DNA from: Salinisphaera sp. G21_0
GTDB lineage: Bacteria; Pseudomonadota; Gammaproteobacteria; Pseudomonadales; Endozoicomonadaceae
Reading direction: 5' to 3'
DNA: 64,000 nt
NCBI RefSeq assembly: GCF_017744115.1
Contig: NZ_JAGHQW010000005.1
Span: 62,001 to 126,000 of the forward strand
The position numbers and the translations under genes were made by a program. Shown here piece after piece: positions 1-8,426 of the stretch. The notes beneath the pieces were generated by a model that saw nothing but the letters and a program-made list of their open reading frames with translations, had not been told where the DNA came from and did no database searches. Position 1 is the first letter of the stretch, and every line of letters begins with the position of its first letter.

Positions 1-1
1 G

Positions 2-268
2 CCACTGATTTATGAAGCCTATGCAGACAGGGCTTATGACGATCATGGCTTGCTGGTATCAAGAACCTTGCCAGGGGCTGTTCACCGGGATTCAGCCACG
101 ATTCTTCAGCAGGTGAGAAGCCTGCTCTCGGGGGAAGTGAGCACCATCAGCGGAAAGCGGCTGAAGCTGAACGCCGATAGTCTGTGTGTTCATGGGGATA
201 ATCCTGACGCCATAGCGCTAATCCAGCAGATTCATCAGATTGTAAAGTCGGCAGACACTACGTCATGA
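2..268 (+). CDS. pxpA: 5-oxoprolinase subunit A, C-terminal part (runs in from the left edge)
   Basis: This is the last 88 codons of a LamB/YcsF-family protein; the start lies outside the window. The visible part contains E-A-Y-A-D-R-A-Y, then G-L-L-V-S-R and the conserved P-G-A-V-H-R-D stretch, all typical of the C-terminal third of PxpA. PxpA works with PxpB and PxpC to open 5-oxoproline to glutamate using ATP in the cytoplasm. The stop codon overlaps the start of pxpB by four bases (ATGA), which points to translational coupling. The identification comes from the motif string together with the two following genes. Confidence 0.9.
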   Translation, partial: PLIYEAYADRAYDDHGLLVSRTLPGAVHRDSATILQQVRSLLSGEVSTISGKRLKLNADSLCVHGDNPDAIALIQQIHQIVKSADTTS

Positions 269-993
269 TGGATATCCAGCCTGTCTCAGAAACAGCGTTG
301 ATCATACGGCTGGGTGATCATATTGATACTCAGCTGGCGGTAAAAACAGGCGATATGGCTGACCATATCAGACGTAGCTATCCGTCAGAGCTTATTGAAG
401 TTATCCCTTCTTATACGACCATCTATATTCAGTACCACCCGCTGAAAACGGATTTTATCGAATTAAAAAGCAGGCTGCAGGTGCTGGTCGATGCTTTTTT
501 CCTGTCTGATGATAAAGATGATCGTGACCGGAAGGTCAGTAAGATAATCACCTTACCCGTTTATTACAGCCTGGAGACGGGGCCGGATTTACCGGAGGTA
601 GCACAGTTTCATAACCGCACAGTGGCAGATGTTATCCAGATTCACAGTCAGTCGACTTATGTCGTTTGTGCTATCGGCTTCAGCCCTGGTTTTGCTTTCC
701 TGGGGTCAGTTGACTCCGCTATTGCCACGCCAAGAAAGTCTGAGCCCCGAAAAATGCTGCCAGCTGGCAGTGTCGGGATTGCTGACCAGCAAACCGCCGT
801 CTATCCATCAGACTCCCCGGGCGGTTGGCAGATTATTGGGAATTGTCCGGTTTCTCTGATTGATTTTGATAAAGCGCCCATGTCACCTTTCTCTGTGGGT
901 TTATCTGTGCAGTTCCAGCCTATATCACGGGATGAGTTTTTTGCGCTTGGAGGTACTTTGTGGTCGCACTGGAAATCCTGGATCCGGGGATGA
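265..993 (+). CDS. pxpB: 5-oxoprolinase subunit B (KipI family)
   Basis: This 242-residue protein belongs to the allophanate hydrolase subunit 1/KipI family. The C-terminal half carries G-F-S-P-G-F-A-F-L-G, followed by P-R-K and L-P-A-G-S-V-G-I-A, then S-P-G-G-W-Q-I-I-G, the hallmark series of the family. It acts as the small partner of PxpC in ATP-dependent 5-oxoproline cleavage. Its ATG overlaps the pxpA stop by 4 bp and its own 3' end overlaps pxpC by 34 bp, so the three are one transcription and translation unit. In Bacillus the homologue KipI is known as a sporulation kinase inhibitor, but the conserved A-B-C context favours the metabolic role. Confidence 0.93.
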   Translation: MMDIQPVSETALIIRLGDHIDTQLAVKTGDMADHIRRSYPSELIEVIPSYTTIYIQYHPLKTDFIELKSRLQVLVDAFFLSDDKDDRDRKVSKIITLPVYYSLETGPDLPEVAQFHNRTVADVIQIHSQSTYVVCAIGFSPGFAFLGSVDSAIATPRKSEPRKMLPAGSVGIADQQTAVYPSDSPGGWQIIGNCPVSLIDFDKAPMSPFSVGLSVQFQPISRDEFFALGGTLWSHWKSWIRG

Positions 994-1910
994 TGACGCA
1001 GCTTCAGGATACTGGTCGAACGGGAATGGGTTACCAGGGCCTGGCCCAGGGTGGCCCCATGGATCTGCATGCTTATTGCTGGGCAAATTATCTTCTGGGA
1101 AACCGTATGTTTTGTTCCCAGCTGGAGATAACCGGTGGACAGGCAAGATTTTTAGCGCATCAAGCCATCACGCTGGCGTTAACAGGGGCTGATCTGGCAA
1201 CCAGAGTCAATGGTCAGCCTGTTGAAGGGTGGCGGACCCTGCATCTGGATAAAGGCGATACGTTATCATTTCAGTTTCCCAAAAAAGGGCTGAGAGCCTA
1301 TCTGGCCATTCCCGGCGGCTTTGCTGCACCCACAGTCTTCGGCAGTGTGGCGACCGTGGTAAGGGATGGTATTGGTGGGTTAGGGGCCAGAGTTACGAAG
1401 GAAGACAGTGGTTGCCTCATAAGGCAGGGGGATTCTCTCAAGACCGTTTCCAAAGAGGTATTTAAACCCGGCATAAACCGCATGGTGCCTGCCCGGTATA
1501 TCCCGGAATATGCCGGGCCACTGAGCCTTAATCTGATGGAGTCGTATCAGGCCCGGGCTTTTTCTGCACAGAGCCGGAAAAGTCTCTATCAGACCCAATT
1601 CACGCTTTCTCCCAATAGCGACCGTATGGGGTATCGATTGGCAGGGGCTAAAATTACGCCTCCCTTCAGCGGCGTGATTTCTGAAGGCATCGCCCTGGGG
1701 GCTGTTCAGATACCTGAAAATGGGCAGCCAATTATTCTGATGCGCGACCATCAGACACTGGGTGGCTACCCCAAGTTCGGCTGTGTTGCCCAGTTGGATT
1801 TGAACAGGCTGGCACAGGCAATGCCCGGAACCCCGATACGTTTTCAGCCGATATCTTTTCAGGCAGCAGGACAAAAATTAAAAAGCTTCTACTCCTTCTT
1901 TAACCTGTAA
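960..1910 (+). CDS. pxpC: 5-oxoprolinase subunit C (KipA / biotin-dependent carboxyltransferase-like family)
   Basis: This 316-residue protein begins at a GTG inside the end of pxpB. It opens with L-D-P-G-M-M-T-Q-L-Q-D-T-G-R-T-G and continues with G-M-G-Y-Q-G-L-A-Q-G-G-P-M-D, the classic N-terminus of the allophanate hydrolase subunit 2/KipA family. Later landmarks are A-Y-L-A-I-P-G-G-F, S-D-R-M-G-Y-R-L and G-V-I-S-E-G-I-A-L-G-A-V-Q-I-P. Together with PxpA and PxpB it forms the 5-oxoprolinase complex that recycles the damaged glutamine product 5-oxoproline. The length is normal for the family. The GTG start is chosen because homologues begin a few residues before the L-D-P-G motif. Confidence 0.93.
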   Translation: MVALEILDPGMMTQLQDTGRTGMGYQGLAQGGPMDLHAYCWANYLLGNRMFCSQLEITGGQARFLAHQAITLALTGADLATRVNGQPVEGWRTLHLDKGDTLSFQFPKKGLRAYLAIPGGFAAPTVFGSVATVVRDGIGGLGARVTKEDSGCLIRQGDSLKTVSKEVFKPGINRMVPARYIPEYAGPLSLNLMESYQARAFSAQSRKSLYQTQFTLSPNSDRMGYRLAGAKITPPFSGVISEGIALGAVQIPENGQPIILMRDHQTLGGYPKFGCVAQLDLNRLAQAMPGTPIRFQPISFQAAGQKLKSFYSFFNL

Positions 1911-1990
1911 CCTGCCGTTTTCCCGTCAGGTATTGCTGCTTGCGTTATGGCAAAACAATTCTACAGTTGTCTGAAAAGAGGTGAGACTCG

Positions 1991-2761
1991 ATGAATGTGT
2001 TCAGTTTCCCTGTGCAGATGGTGTTCGGCGTATTGGCGGGCGCAGCTTTGTCTATATCTGCGGTTTTTGCTGCGGGCAGTACTGTGCCTGCAACACCTGC
2101 GTACCTTGAACAGCCTGGTAAGTTGAGATCCATGGTGCCCCTTGACCAGCTGATAGCCAGAACCCGACATACATTCGGGAATAAGGCTTCTGACGTAGTC
2201 GTATACTCAGCCCGGTTGCAGGAAGAGGAGCAGCAGAAGGTGTTTGTCATCGACTTTATTGATGCCAATAACCAGTTGGAGCGCGTTGTTTATGGTGCTT
2301 TCAGTGGCAAGCAGATAGATCATGCCCCTATGCAGGTACCCATGCCAATGGAAGAGATCTTGTCAAAGGTGGAAAGGAAGTACCCTGGAGCAAATAGAAT
2401 TCGAACCTGGCTGGAGAGGCAGGGTGGCAATATGGTCTATGCTATAGAGTTGGCTGATAAACAGTTTAAGGTAAAGCGTCGTCAGTTAACGATGGACGCT
2501 TATACCGGCAGGGTGATCACAGACGTAACGTATGACCTGAAACCGGATGGCAAGCAGATATCCCTTGAGCAGATTATCAAAAATGCACGGAAAAAGTACC
2601 GTGGGATGGTTGTGCTGAGAACCCGAAGCAGTGTCAAAAACAATATGAATGTCAGGGAAATCATTTTTCTGGATGACAATCATATAAGACATAAGATGGT
2701 GGTAAATGCAGTTGACGGGGAAGTGATTGAGGACAGAATTACGCCGTTGGGTTGGATTTGA
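1991..2761 (+). CDS. secreted PepSY-repeat protein
   Basis: This 256-residue protein has a hydrophobic signal peptide (about residues 8-28, ending near A-V-F-A-A-G) and so is probably periplasmic. The remainder has three PepSY-like units, each starting with a helix such as P-L-D-Q-L-I-A-R-T, P-M-E-E-I-L-S-K-V or S-L-E-Q-I-I-K-N-A and followed by strands. The second and third units end in the characteristic V-D/A-Y-T-G-x-V-I pattern. PepSY domains occur in protease propeptides and periplasmic regulators or inhibitors; no substrate can be named. It ends 29 bases before the RING-like gene on the same strand, so the two could share a transcript. The ATG follows an A/G-rich stretch ending at about base 1985. 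Confidence 0.7.
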   Translation: MNVFSFPVQMVFGVLAGAALSISAVFAAGSTVPATPAYLEQPGKLRSMVPLDQLIARTRHTFGNKASDVVVYSARLQEEEQQKVFVIDFIDANNQLERVVYGAFSGKQIDHAPMQVPMPMEEILSKVERKYPGANRIRTWLERQGGNMVYAIELADKQFKVKRRQLTMDAYTGRVITDVTYDLKPDGKQISLEQIIKNARKKYRGMVVLRTRSSVKNNMNVREIIFLDDNHIRHKMVVNAVDGEVIEDRITPLGWI

Positions 2762-2790
2762 CTTAATAACATTTACTGAGGAGAGCCTTT

Positions 2791-4605
2791 GTGGATCCAG
2801 GCCGAGCCCTGTTACCAAATACTCCGGCCCAGGGCTCTGGTGTCGGCAGTCAGGCCAGAGAGTTACAACCGTTAACTGAGGAGATTATCGATCGTCGGTT
2901 TTGTCGGTTTTGTACAGAGTATATCGAGCGTCCTCCCTTTATGGCTTCCCGTTGTTGCGGACACAACTACCACTATGGCTGTACTGTTGTGATGACCAGA
3001 GAGATCACTCCGTGTTCAACCTGCAATATAATAATGCCCGTTGAATTTGTCAGGAATGTTGATTTTGGCGAAGAAGTAAAGAAGTACGATTGGTCCTTTT
3101 TTGAACCAGTACTGGCTCAGGGTGGCCGTGAACCGAATCGTGCCTCCGATAGTGGACCTGCCAGTGAACAGGCTGGCTCAATTGCTGCCGTTTCAGGGGT
3201 GTCCGGGCTATCAGTGACCGAAAATCAGCCTGTTGTTGGGGCGGAGGGTGGCGGTGAAAGTGCACATTCTCAAATATACCGTTCCCCGTTGGGCCCTCAG
3301 GAGCTGACTTCATCAGAGGCTCCTTATCCTCTCCTGTCGGCAGCTGCCCGGCAAAGCATCGTTCGTCCCTCACAGGAGATCGATGTAGTCCGTATGAGAA
3401 TGGGATTTGAGCGGCTCCTGGCACAAATATTCAAGCCAGAAGAGCTGCTCGCTCTGGCAAGCGCAAGTGGCAGTGATTATAAGTTTCTGAGGGAGATGAT
3501 GGCTCGCGGGGTGGTACCGAAATGGCAGAAAATATGTCAGAAAGAAGGCTGTCTTTGCGGCAGGCAGATGGATATTGACAAGCCCGAAGGTGCCCATGTG
3601 TTCTTTACTGCTATGCAGCAACATCTCGATCAGCTGGAGCCGGATCACCCGTTTTTTGTTACCTTCGCCTGCCTGCGACAGAATCCGGTAACGGGTTACC
3701 CGGAACCGGTTTCGCCAGTGGTGCGAATCTTTCGTCATCAGCCTGAACCGACTAAATCGACAAAGCCTGGCCTGATATTTCTATTTACCTTCAGTGAGCA
3801 GTTATCGAGCCGTTTCCTTGGGCGGCTGGGTTTCGGGAGTTTTGCCAGTGGTACCCAGTTGGTGAAATACCTCCAGTTCCTTATGCTGACCAATGGTGCA
3901 ACCCAGGCTATCTTTGTTCGTCCGACCCTGGATGGGGAGTCTGATGCCGAAGCTCTGGATAGCATCGATGTCAAGGCGTTTGTTCAGCAGTACCCTCCGA
4001 GGGATTTCGGAGAAGGGATACCGTCAAAAAATGACCGGGGGATTCTTCTTGCTGCTGCCCGGAGTCTTGGTCTGCAGCGCATCCGTAAAGAGGATGCTGA
4101 AAAGGTTGTCCTGCTGAGTAACATGATTGAGGGCGGTCTGCGGAATTCTCAACTGACCGTCAAGCATGTGATTGCCCGAATGTCCGAGCTTGGTTATTGC
4201 CAGGAGCAAGAGAAAATTCTCTTTTTGAGGACCAGAGTTGGTCAGATGCCGGGTCTGCCCATGAGCGAGGCTGAGTTAGGTGTACAAATGAGCCGCTTGC
4301 AGCATCAGGTAGTTAATGCCCTGACAGAGATGTATGAAGCACGGGCCACTAACCAAACGGACTACATTCTGATGGATTTCGAGTCAGGTTTATCTGTTGA
4401 TCCGCAAAAGATTCTGATGCTGGTCTGTGATACCGACAGACTGTACCTGGTGAATATGAAAGACAGGTCGGTTTCCACCCAGTGCTCGTCCAGCATTGCT
4501 GATATTTGTGACTTTTGTAAGGTGTTCATGAGCGGCTACCAAGTTCATAAGGCACATATTACCTCTTTTGTCCCAACTCAAACCCGGGAAAATCCCTCTG
4601 AATAG
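2791..4605 (+). CDS. RING-H2-like zinc-finger protein, candidate effector
   Basis: This 604-residue protein starts at a GTG preceded by GAGGAGA. Near the N-terminus lies a cysteine/histidine array, C38, C41, C56, H58, H61, C64, C75 and C78. This is the C3H2C3 order and spacing of a eukaryotic RING-H2 finger. A Pro/Ser/Gly-rich linker (about residues 105-190) follows, then a long domain I do not recognise. That domain has a second cysteine cluster (C-Q-K-E-G-C-L-C, near residue 250). There is no signal peptide or membrane segment. RING fingers recruit E2 enzymes in ubiquitin transfer, so a host-directed E3 ligase is a reasonable inference, but only the zinc ligands are seen. A related finger occurs in the ankyrin protein at 30003-31532. 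Confidence 0.6.
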   Translation: MDPGRALLPNTPAQGSGVGSQARELQPLTEEIIDRRFCRFCTEYIERPPFMASRCCGHNYHYGCTVVMTREITPCSTCNIIMPVEFVRNVDFGEEVKKYDWSFFEPVLAQGGREPNRASDSGPASEQAGSIAAVSGVSGLSVTENQPVVGAEGGGESAHSQIYRSPLGPQELTSSEAPYPLLSAAARQSIVRPSQEIDVVRMRMGFERLLAQIFKPEELLALASASGSDYKFLREMMARGVVPKWQKICQKEGCLCGRQMDIDKPEGAHVFFTAMQQHLDQLEPDHPFFVTFACLRQNPVTGYPEPVSPVVRIFRHQPEPTKSTKPGLIFLFTFSEQLSSRFLGRLGFGSFASGTQLVKYLQFLMLTNGATQAIFVRPTLDGESDAEALDSIDVKAFVQQYPPRDFGEGIPSKNDRGILLAAARSLGLQRIRKEDAEKVVLLSNMIEGGLRNSQLTVKHVIARMSELGYCQEQEKILFLRTRVGQMPGLPMSEAELGVQMSRLQHQVVNALTEMYEARATNQTDYILMDFESGLSVDPQKILMLVCDTDRLYLVNMKDRSVSTQCSSSIADICDFCKVFMSGYQVHKAHITSFVPTQTRENPSE

Positions 4606-4917
4606 CCTCCGGTAGGCATGCATTTGTCAGGGAAGCTGTTTTCATAGGTAAAGTTGCAGTAAATAAGAAGCCCAATAATCGGGATAAAGTCTGGAAACGT
4701 ATTTTTACGTAATGTCTTCCGTATCGTCCGGCGCTAGTCTATGCCCGAATGAAGTTCGATTTGGAGCTGGACAGCAATAACCGGTCTGGGGATGATGTTA
4801 CTCCCTGAATCCTGACCGCAAGCAGTAATGGTATCGTTACTGTCTACGTAAGGACCGCTGGCCTGACACGAAAAGTGTAAGAAAGAATAAGAAATGACCT
4901 GACACAGGAAACTGTAT
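4606..4917. other. 312-base intergenic region
   Basis: No open frame, RNA gene or clear terminator was recognised between the RING-like gene and argF. I saw no convincing ARG box. It presumably holds the argF promoter, but no hexamer pair stands out. Confidence 0.4.
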
Positions 4918-5946
4918 ATGACTGTTGTGACTGTTGATATCGAGAAGAATTTGCAGAACCGTCATTTTCTCAAGCTACTGGACTTCTCTCCAATGGAGAT
5001 CAGCCACTTGCTGGAGCGTGCCGCACAGCTGAAAGCAGCAAAGCGATCCGGTACTGAGGCGCAGCATTTAACCGGGCGAAATATTGCCCTGATTTTTGAA
5101 AAGGCCTCGACCCGAACCCGATGTGCCTTTGAGGTGGCCTGTTTTGATCAGGGGGCCAATGTCACCTATATCGGTGGTGGCTCGCAGATGGGGGCCAAAG
5201 AAACGGTGAAAGATACTGCCCGGGTACTGGGGCGTATGTACGACGGCATTGAATTTCGTGGCCACCTGCAGCAGCACGTTGAAGATCTGGCGGCTTATTC
5301 AGGGGTGCCAGTATGGAACGGTCTGACCGATGACTGGCACCCAACCCAGGTGCTGGCGGATTTTCTGACCATGCAGGAATACGGCAATGGTCGTTCACTG
5401 AGTGAGATGAAACTCTGCTATCTCGGAGATGGGCGCAACAACGTGGCTAATTCGCTGATGGTGGGCTCTGCGAAAATGGGGGTGGATTTCAGAATTGCTG
5501 CCCCGGCAGAATTCTTCCCTGACCCTGCGCTTATCGAGCAATGTCGGGAAATTGCCCGGGAAACCGGTGCCAAAATCACCATTAGCGAATCGGTGGATGA
5601 AGCGGTGGCGGGTTGTGATTTCCTCTACACCGATGTCTGGGTTTCCATGGGTGAGCCGATGGAAGCCTGGGATGAAAGGGTCAACCTGATGAAACCTTAT
5701 CAGGTGAATCAGACAGTGATGCAGAAAACAGGCAATGCCAATGTCCGTTTCCTGCACTGCCTGCCAGCCTTTCACAACGATGACACGGTGATTGGAAAAG
5801 AAGTCGCTGACAAATTTGGTATGAACGGCCTGGAAGTCACTGAGGATGTGTTCGAGTCTGACGCCTCTATTGTCTTTGATCAGGCAGAAAACCGGATGCA
5901 TACCATCAAGGCGGTGATGGTGGAAACATTGGGTAACAGTCGTTAG
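4918..5946 (+). CDS. argF: ornithine carbamoyltransferase
   Basis: This cytoplasmic enzyme transfers the carbamoyl group of carbamoyl phosphate to ornithine to make citrulline in arginine synthesis. The 342-residue length is usual. The carbamoyl-phosphate loop S-T-R-T-R lies at residues 64-68. The D-D-W-H-P-T-Q segment near residue 140, the D-V-W-V-S-M-G-E segment and the catalytic F-L-H-C-L-P-A-F-H near residue 279 are all intact. The ATG at 4918 gives the standard N-terminus. It stands alone, with long non-coding stretches on both sides. A catabolic (arcB-like) role cannot be excluded from sequence, but no arcA or arcC lies nearby. Confidence 0.95.
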   Translation: MTVVTVDIEKNLQNRHFLKLLDFSPMEISHLLERAAQLKAAKRSGTEAQHLTGRNIALIFEKASTRTRCAFEVACFDQGANVTYIGGGSQMGAKETVKDTARVLGRMYDGIEFRGHLQQHVEDLAAYSGVPVWNGLTDDWHPTQVLADFLTMQEYGNGRSLSEMKLCYLGDGRNNVANSLMVGSAKMGVDFRIAAPAEFFPDPALIEQCREIARETGAKITISESVDEAVAGCDFLYTDVWVSMGEPMEAWDERVNLMKPYQVNQTVMQKTGNANVRFLHCLPAFHNDDTVIGKEVADKFGMNGLEVTEDVFESDASIVFDQAENRMHTIKAVMVETLGNSR

Positions 5947-6356
5947 CCCTTAGAGTGTCAGTAGTGCGTGTCAACGATGGCTACCTTCCAGAATGACACG
6001 AAGCAATAAGTCTGACCTGCTGCTTAGGTAGAACTCTGCGAAACCCGTGGAATTGTCTACTCTATTAGATGTTTAATCTGTTGATTTCCATTCGTTACCC
6101 GAAATGGTTCCTCAGCACTTTCCCTGTAAAGTACTGAGGTGACTGTATTAATGAGACGAAAAAGTTGTTTTACAGGAGGCTTGGATAGAGCCAGCAGTAC
6201 AGATCAGTGTTTGGGCTTATTAGCTTAAACATACGACAATTGGCTTATGTTGTGTGCAATGAGGCGTATCACACTTACTCAGCGTTACCTGCATGACTGA
6301 TGATCTCCTGGGCCTATGTCCATTCTCTTTTTTCCCAGCAGTATAGAGGAGCAGTA
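5947..6356. other. 410-base intergenic region upstream of the V-ATPase operon
   Basis: No gene was seen here. The only structured element is a stem-loop at 6110-6139, with 12-base arms and one mismatch around a six-base loop. It has no following T-run, so it is not a convincing terminator and could sit in the V-ATPase leader. An in-frame ATG at 6300 exists but lacks a ribosome binding site. Confidence 0.4.
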
Positions 6357-7760
6357 ATGCCCCAGAGCCTATTGCGATACACCAATATTCTCAGCATCGT
6401 TGGTGACCTCATTCGCGTCCACGTTCCTAACCTGGCTGAGGGTAATGCCCAGGCCAACTATGGTGATCTGGCGTTGATTGAGCAGGATGGACAGACTTAC
6501 TCCATGGCGCAGATCATCAAGATTGACCATGAAGAGGTTTCTCTCCAGGTTTTTGCCGGCACCAAGGGCCTCTCCACCGGTGCGTCAGTCTGCTTCCTGG
6601 GCCAGCCCATGAAGACCACCTACTCCCCCAATATTCTTGGGCGAATCTTCAACGGTGCCGGTGAGCCCATTGATGGCGGCCCTGCCCTGGAACAGGATCC
6701 CAGGGTGGAGATCGACGGGCCTTCGGTAAACCCGGTTCGTCGTGTACTGGCTTCCCGCATGGTGCGTACCAATGTGCCCATGATCGATGTCTTCAACACC
6801 CTGGTTGAGTCCCAGAAAATTCCTATCTTCTCCGTCGCCGGTGAACCCTACAACCGCTTCCTGGCCCGTATCGCCATTCAGGCAGAGGCGGATGTCGTAG
6901 TGTTTGGCGGCATGGGTCTGATCTTCGATGATTACCACTTCTTCCGCACCACCTTTGAAGAAGCTGGTGTCTCTGCCCGTACCGTTATGTTCACCAACCT
7001 GGCGTCTGACCCGACGGTTGAACGTCTGCTGACGCCGGATATGGCGCTGGCGGTGGCAGAACACTTCGCCGTCGAAGAGTCCAAAAAGGTGCTGGTTCTG
7101 CTGACCGACATGACCTCTTACGCCGACGCCATGAAAGAGATTGGTGTGGCCATGGACAAGATCCCTGCCAACCGTGGTTATATGGGGGATCTGTACTCCC
7201 AGCTGGCGCGTCGTTATGAAAAAGCCTGTGACTACAAAGGTGCCGGTTCTGTCACCATTCTGGCGGTGACCACCATGCCGGGCAATGACGTGACCCACCC
7301 GGTTCCGGACAACACCGGTTATATCACCGAAGGTCAGTTCTACCTGCACGAAGGGCACCTGGATCCATTTGGTTCTCTGTCCCGTTTGAAGCAGATGGTT
7401 CAGGGTAAAGAAACCCGCGAAGACCATCCCGCCATCATGAATACCATGATTCGTTTCTACTCGGACTCGGTGAATGCCGCCCAGAAACAGGCCATGGCCT
7501 TTGAACTGTCCAGCTATGACTTGAAAACCATCAAGTTCGGCAAGCTGTTCAAAAGACGCTTTATGTCTCTGGACGCTGCCATGTCCCTGGAAGAAGCGCT
7601 GGATAAGTGCTGGCAGACCATGGCTGAATGCTTTGGACCGGAAGAGACCCTGATGAAACAGAGTCTGCTGGAAAAATACTGGCCCAACCCGGAGCAGCTT
7701 TCATCAGAAAGTGATTCACAGAGAGCTGAGGAAGCTTCTGAAGCTGCAGCTGAGGCGTAA
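6357..7760 (+). CDS. atpB: V/A-type ATPase subunit B (non-catalytic)
   Basis: This 467-residue protein is the regulatory nucleotide-binding subunit that alternates with subunit A in the cytoplasmic V1 hexamer. Landmarks are G-R-I-F-N-G-A-G-E-P-I-D-G-G, the degenerate P-loop region F-S-V-A-G-E-P-Y-N-R that replaces Walker A in B subunits, L-L-T-D-M-T-S-Y-A and the Y-M-G-D-L-Y-S-Q-L-A-R-R-Y-E-K-A segment. The start at 6357 is preferred over an upstream ATG at 6300 because AGAGGAG lies six bases before it and M-P-Q-S-L-L-R-Y-T matches the expected N-terminus. It is the first gene of a seven-gene operon, five bases ahead of atpD. The Glu/Ala-rich tail after residue 440 is longer than usual. Confidence 0.95.
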   Translation: MPQSLLRYTNILSIVGDLIRVHVPNLAEGNAQANYGDLALIEQDGQTYSMAQIIKIDHEEVSLQVFAGTKGLSTGASVCFLGQPMKTTYSPNILGRIFNGAGEPIDGGPALEQDPRVEIDGPSVNPVRRVLASRMVRTNVPMIDVFNTLVESQKIPIFSVAGEPYNRFLARIAIQAEADVVVFGGMGLIFDDYHFFRTTFEEAGVSARTVMFTNLASDPTVERLLTPDMALAVAEHFAVEESKKVLVLLTDMTSYADAMKEIGVAMDKIPANRGYMGDLYSQLARRYEKACDYKGAGSVTILAVTTMPGNDVTHPVPDNTGYITEGQFYLHEGHLDPFGSLSRLKQMVQGKETREDHPAIMNTMIRFYSDSVNAAQKQAMAFELSSYDLKTIKFGKLFKRRFMSLDAAMSLEEALDKCWQTMAECFGPEETLMKQSLLEKYWPNPEQLSSESDSQRAEEASEAAAEA

Positions 7761-7765
7761 TTATC

Positions 7766-8392
7766 ATGGCCAAGGTAGCTCTCAACAAAAGTTCATTAAA
7801 CAAAGAGAAGCGCAGTTTAAAGACGTACAACCGTTATCTGCCGGCCCTTGAACTCAAGCGTCAGCAGCTGATGATGGAACGTAAAAAGGCCGAAGAGGCG
7901 CTGGCACAGACGCGGGAAAATCTGGCGGAGGTGGAGGAGCTGGTCAGACAGCAGCTGCCGATGCTGGCAAGACAGGATGTTCCGGTGGATAACCTGGTGA
8001 AGGTGACGGATGTGCGCCTGACCCAGGAAAATATTGTCGGTACATCGGTTCCTCTGGTCGAGCACATTGAAATTGCGCTGACACCCTACAGTGATCTGGC
8101 CAAACCCCACTGGGTTGATTACCTGGTTGAGCTCCTGCAGCAGATGATTCGCCTGAGAATAGAACTACAGGTTCGTCAGCTGCGCCACAGGGAGCTGGAC
8201 AAGGCGACACGTACCACCTCCCAGCGGGTCAACCTGTTCTCCAAGGTGCTGATTCCCCAGACCAGAAAGAACATACAGAAAATCCAGATCTATATGTCTG
8301 ACCAGGACCGGGCCAGCGTAATGAACGCCAAGCTCTCCAAGGGCAAGGTTCTGGCCCAGGAAGCCAAAGGAGGTCATTCGCAGGTGGGCTGA
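7766..8392 (+). CDS. atpD: V/A-type ATPase subunit D (central stalk)
   Basis: This 208-residue, highly charged, almost entirely helical protein matches the long antiparallel coiled coil of subunit D, the rotor shaft linking the A3B3 head to the membrane ring. The N-terminus A-L-N-K-S-S-L-N-K-E, the L-P-A-L-E-L-K-R-Q-Q-L segment and the C-terminal R-T-T-S-Q-R-V-N-L-F-S-K-V-L-I-P stretch are typical of the NtpD/AtpD family. It follows atpB by five bases and precedes atpI by about 34. Length and position agree with bacterial V-ATPase operons. Confidence 0.92.
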   Translation: MAKVALNKSSLNKEKRSLKTYNRYLPALELKRQQLMMERKKAEEALAQTRENLAEVEELVRQQLPMLARQDVPVDNLVKVTDVRLTQENIVGTSVPLVEHIEIALTPYSDLAKPHWVDYLVELLQQMIRLRIELQVRQLRHRELDKATRTTSQRVNLFSKVLIPQTRKNIQKIQIYMSDQDRASVMNAKLSKGKVLAQEAKGGHSQVG

Positions 8393-8426
8393 TATCCGGG
8401 TGGTATAACCTGCGAAAGCATTGATT

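Noticed and set aside
5395-5901. Leftward 168-codon frame inside argF
   Set aside because: Complementary-strand reading of a well-supported enzyme gene.
6110-6139. Stem-loop upstream of the V-ATPase operon as a terminator of argF
   Set aside because: It lacks a T-run and lies 160 bases past the argF stop; kept only as a structured element in the gap entry.
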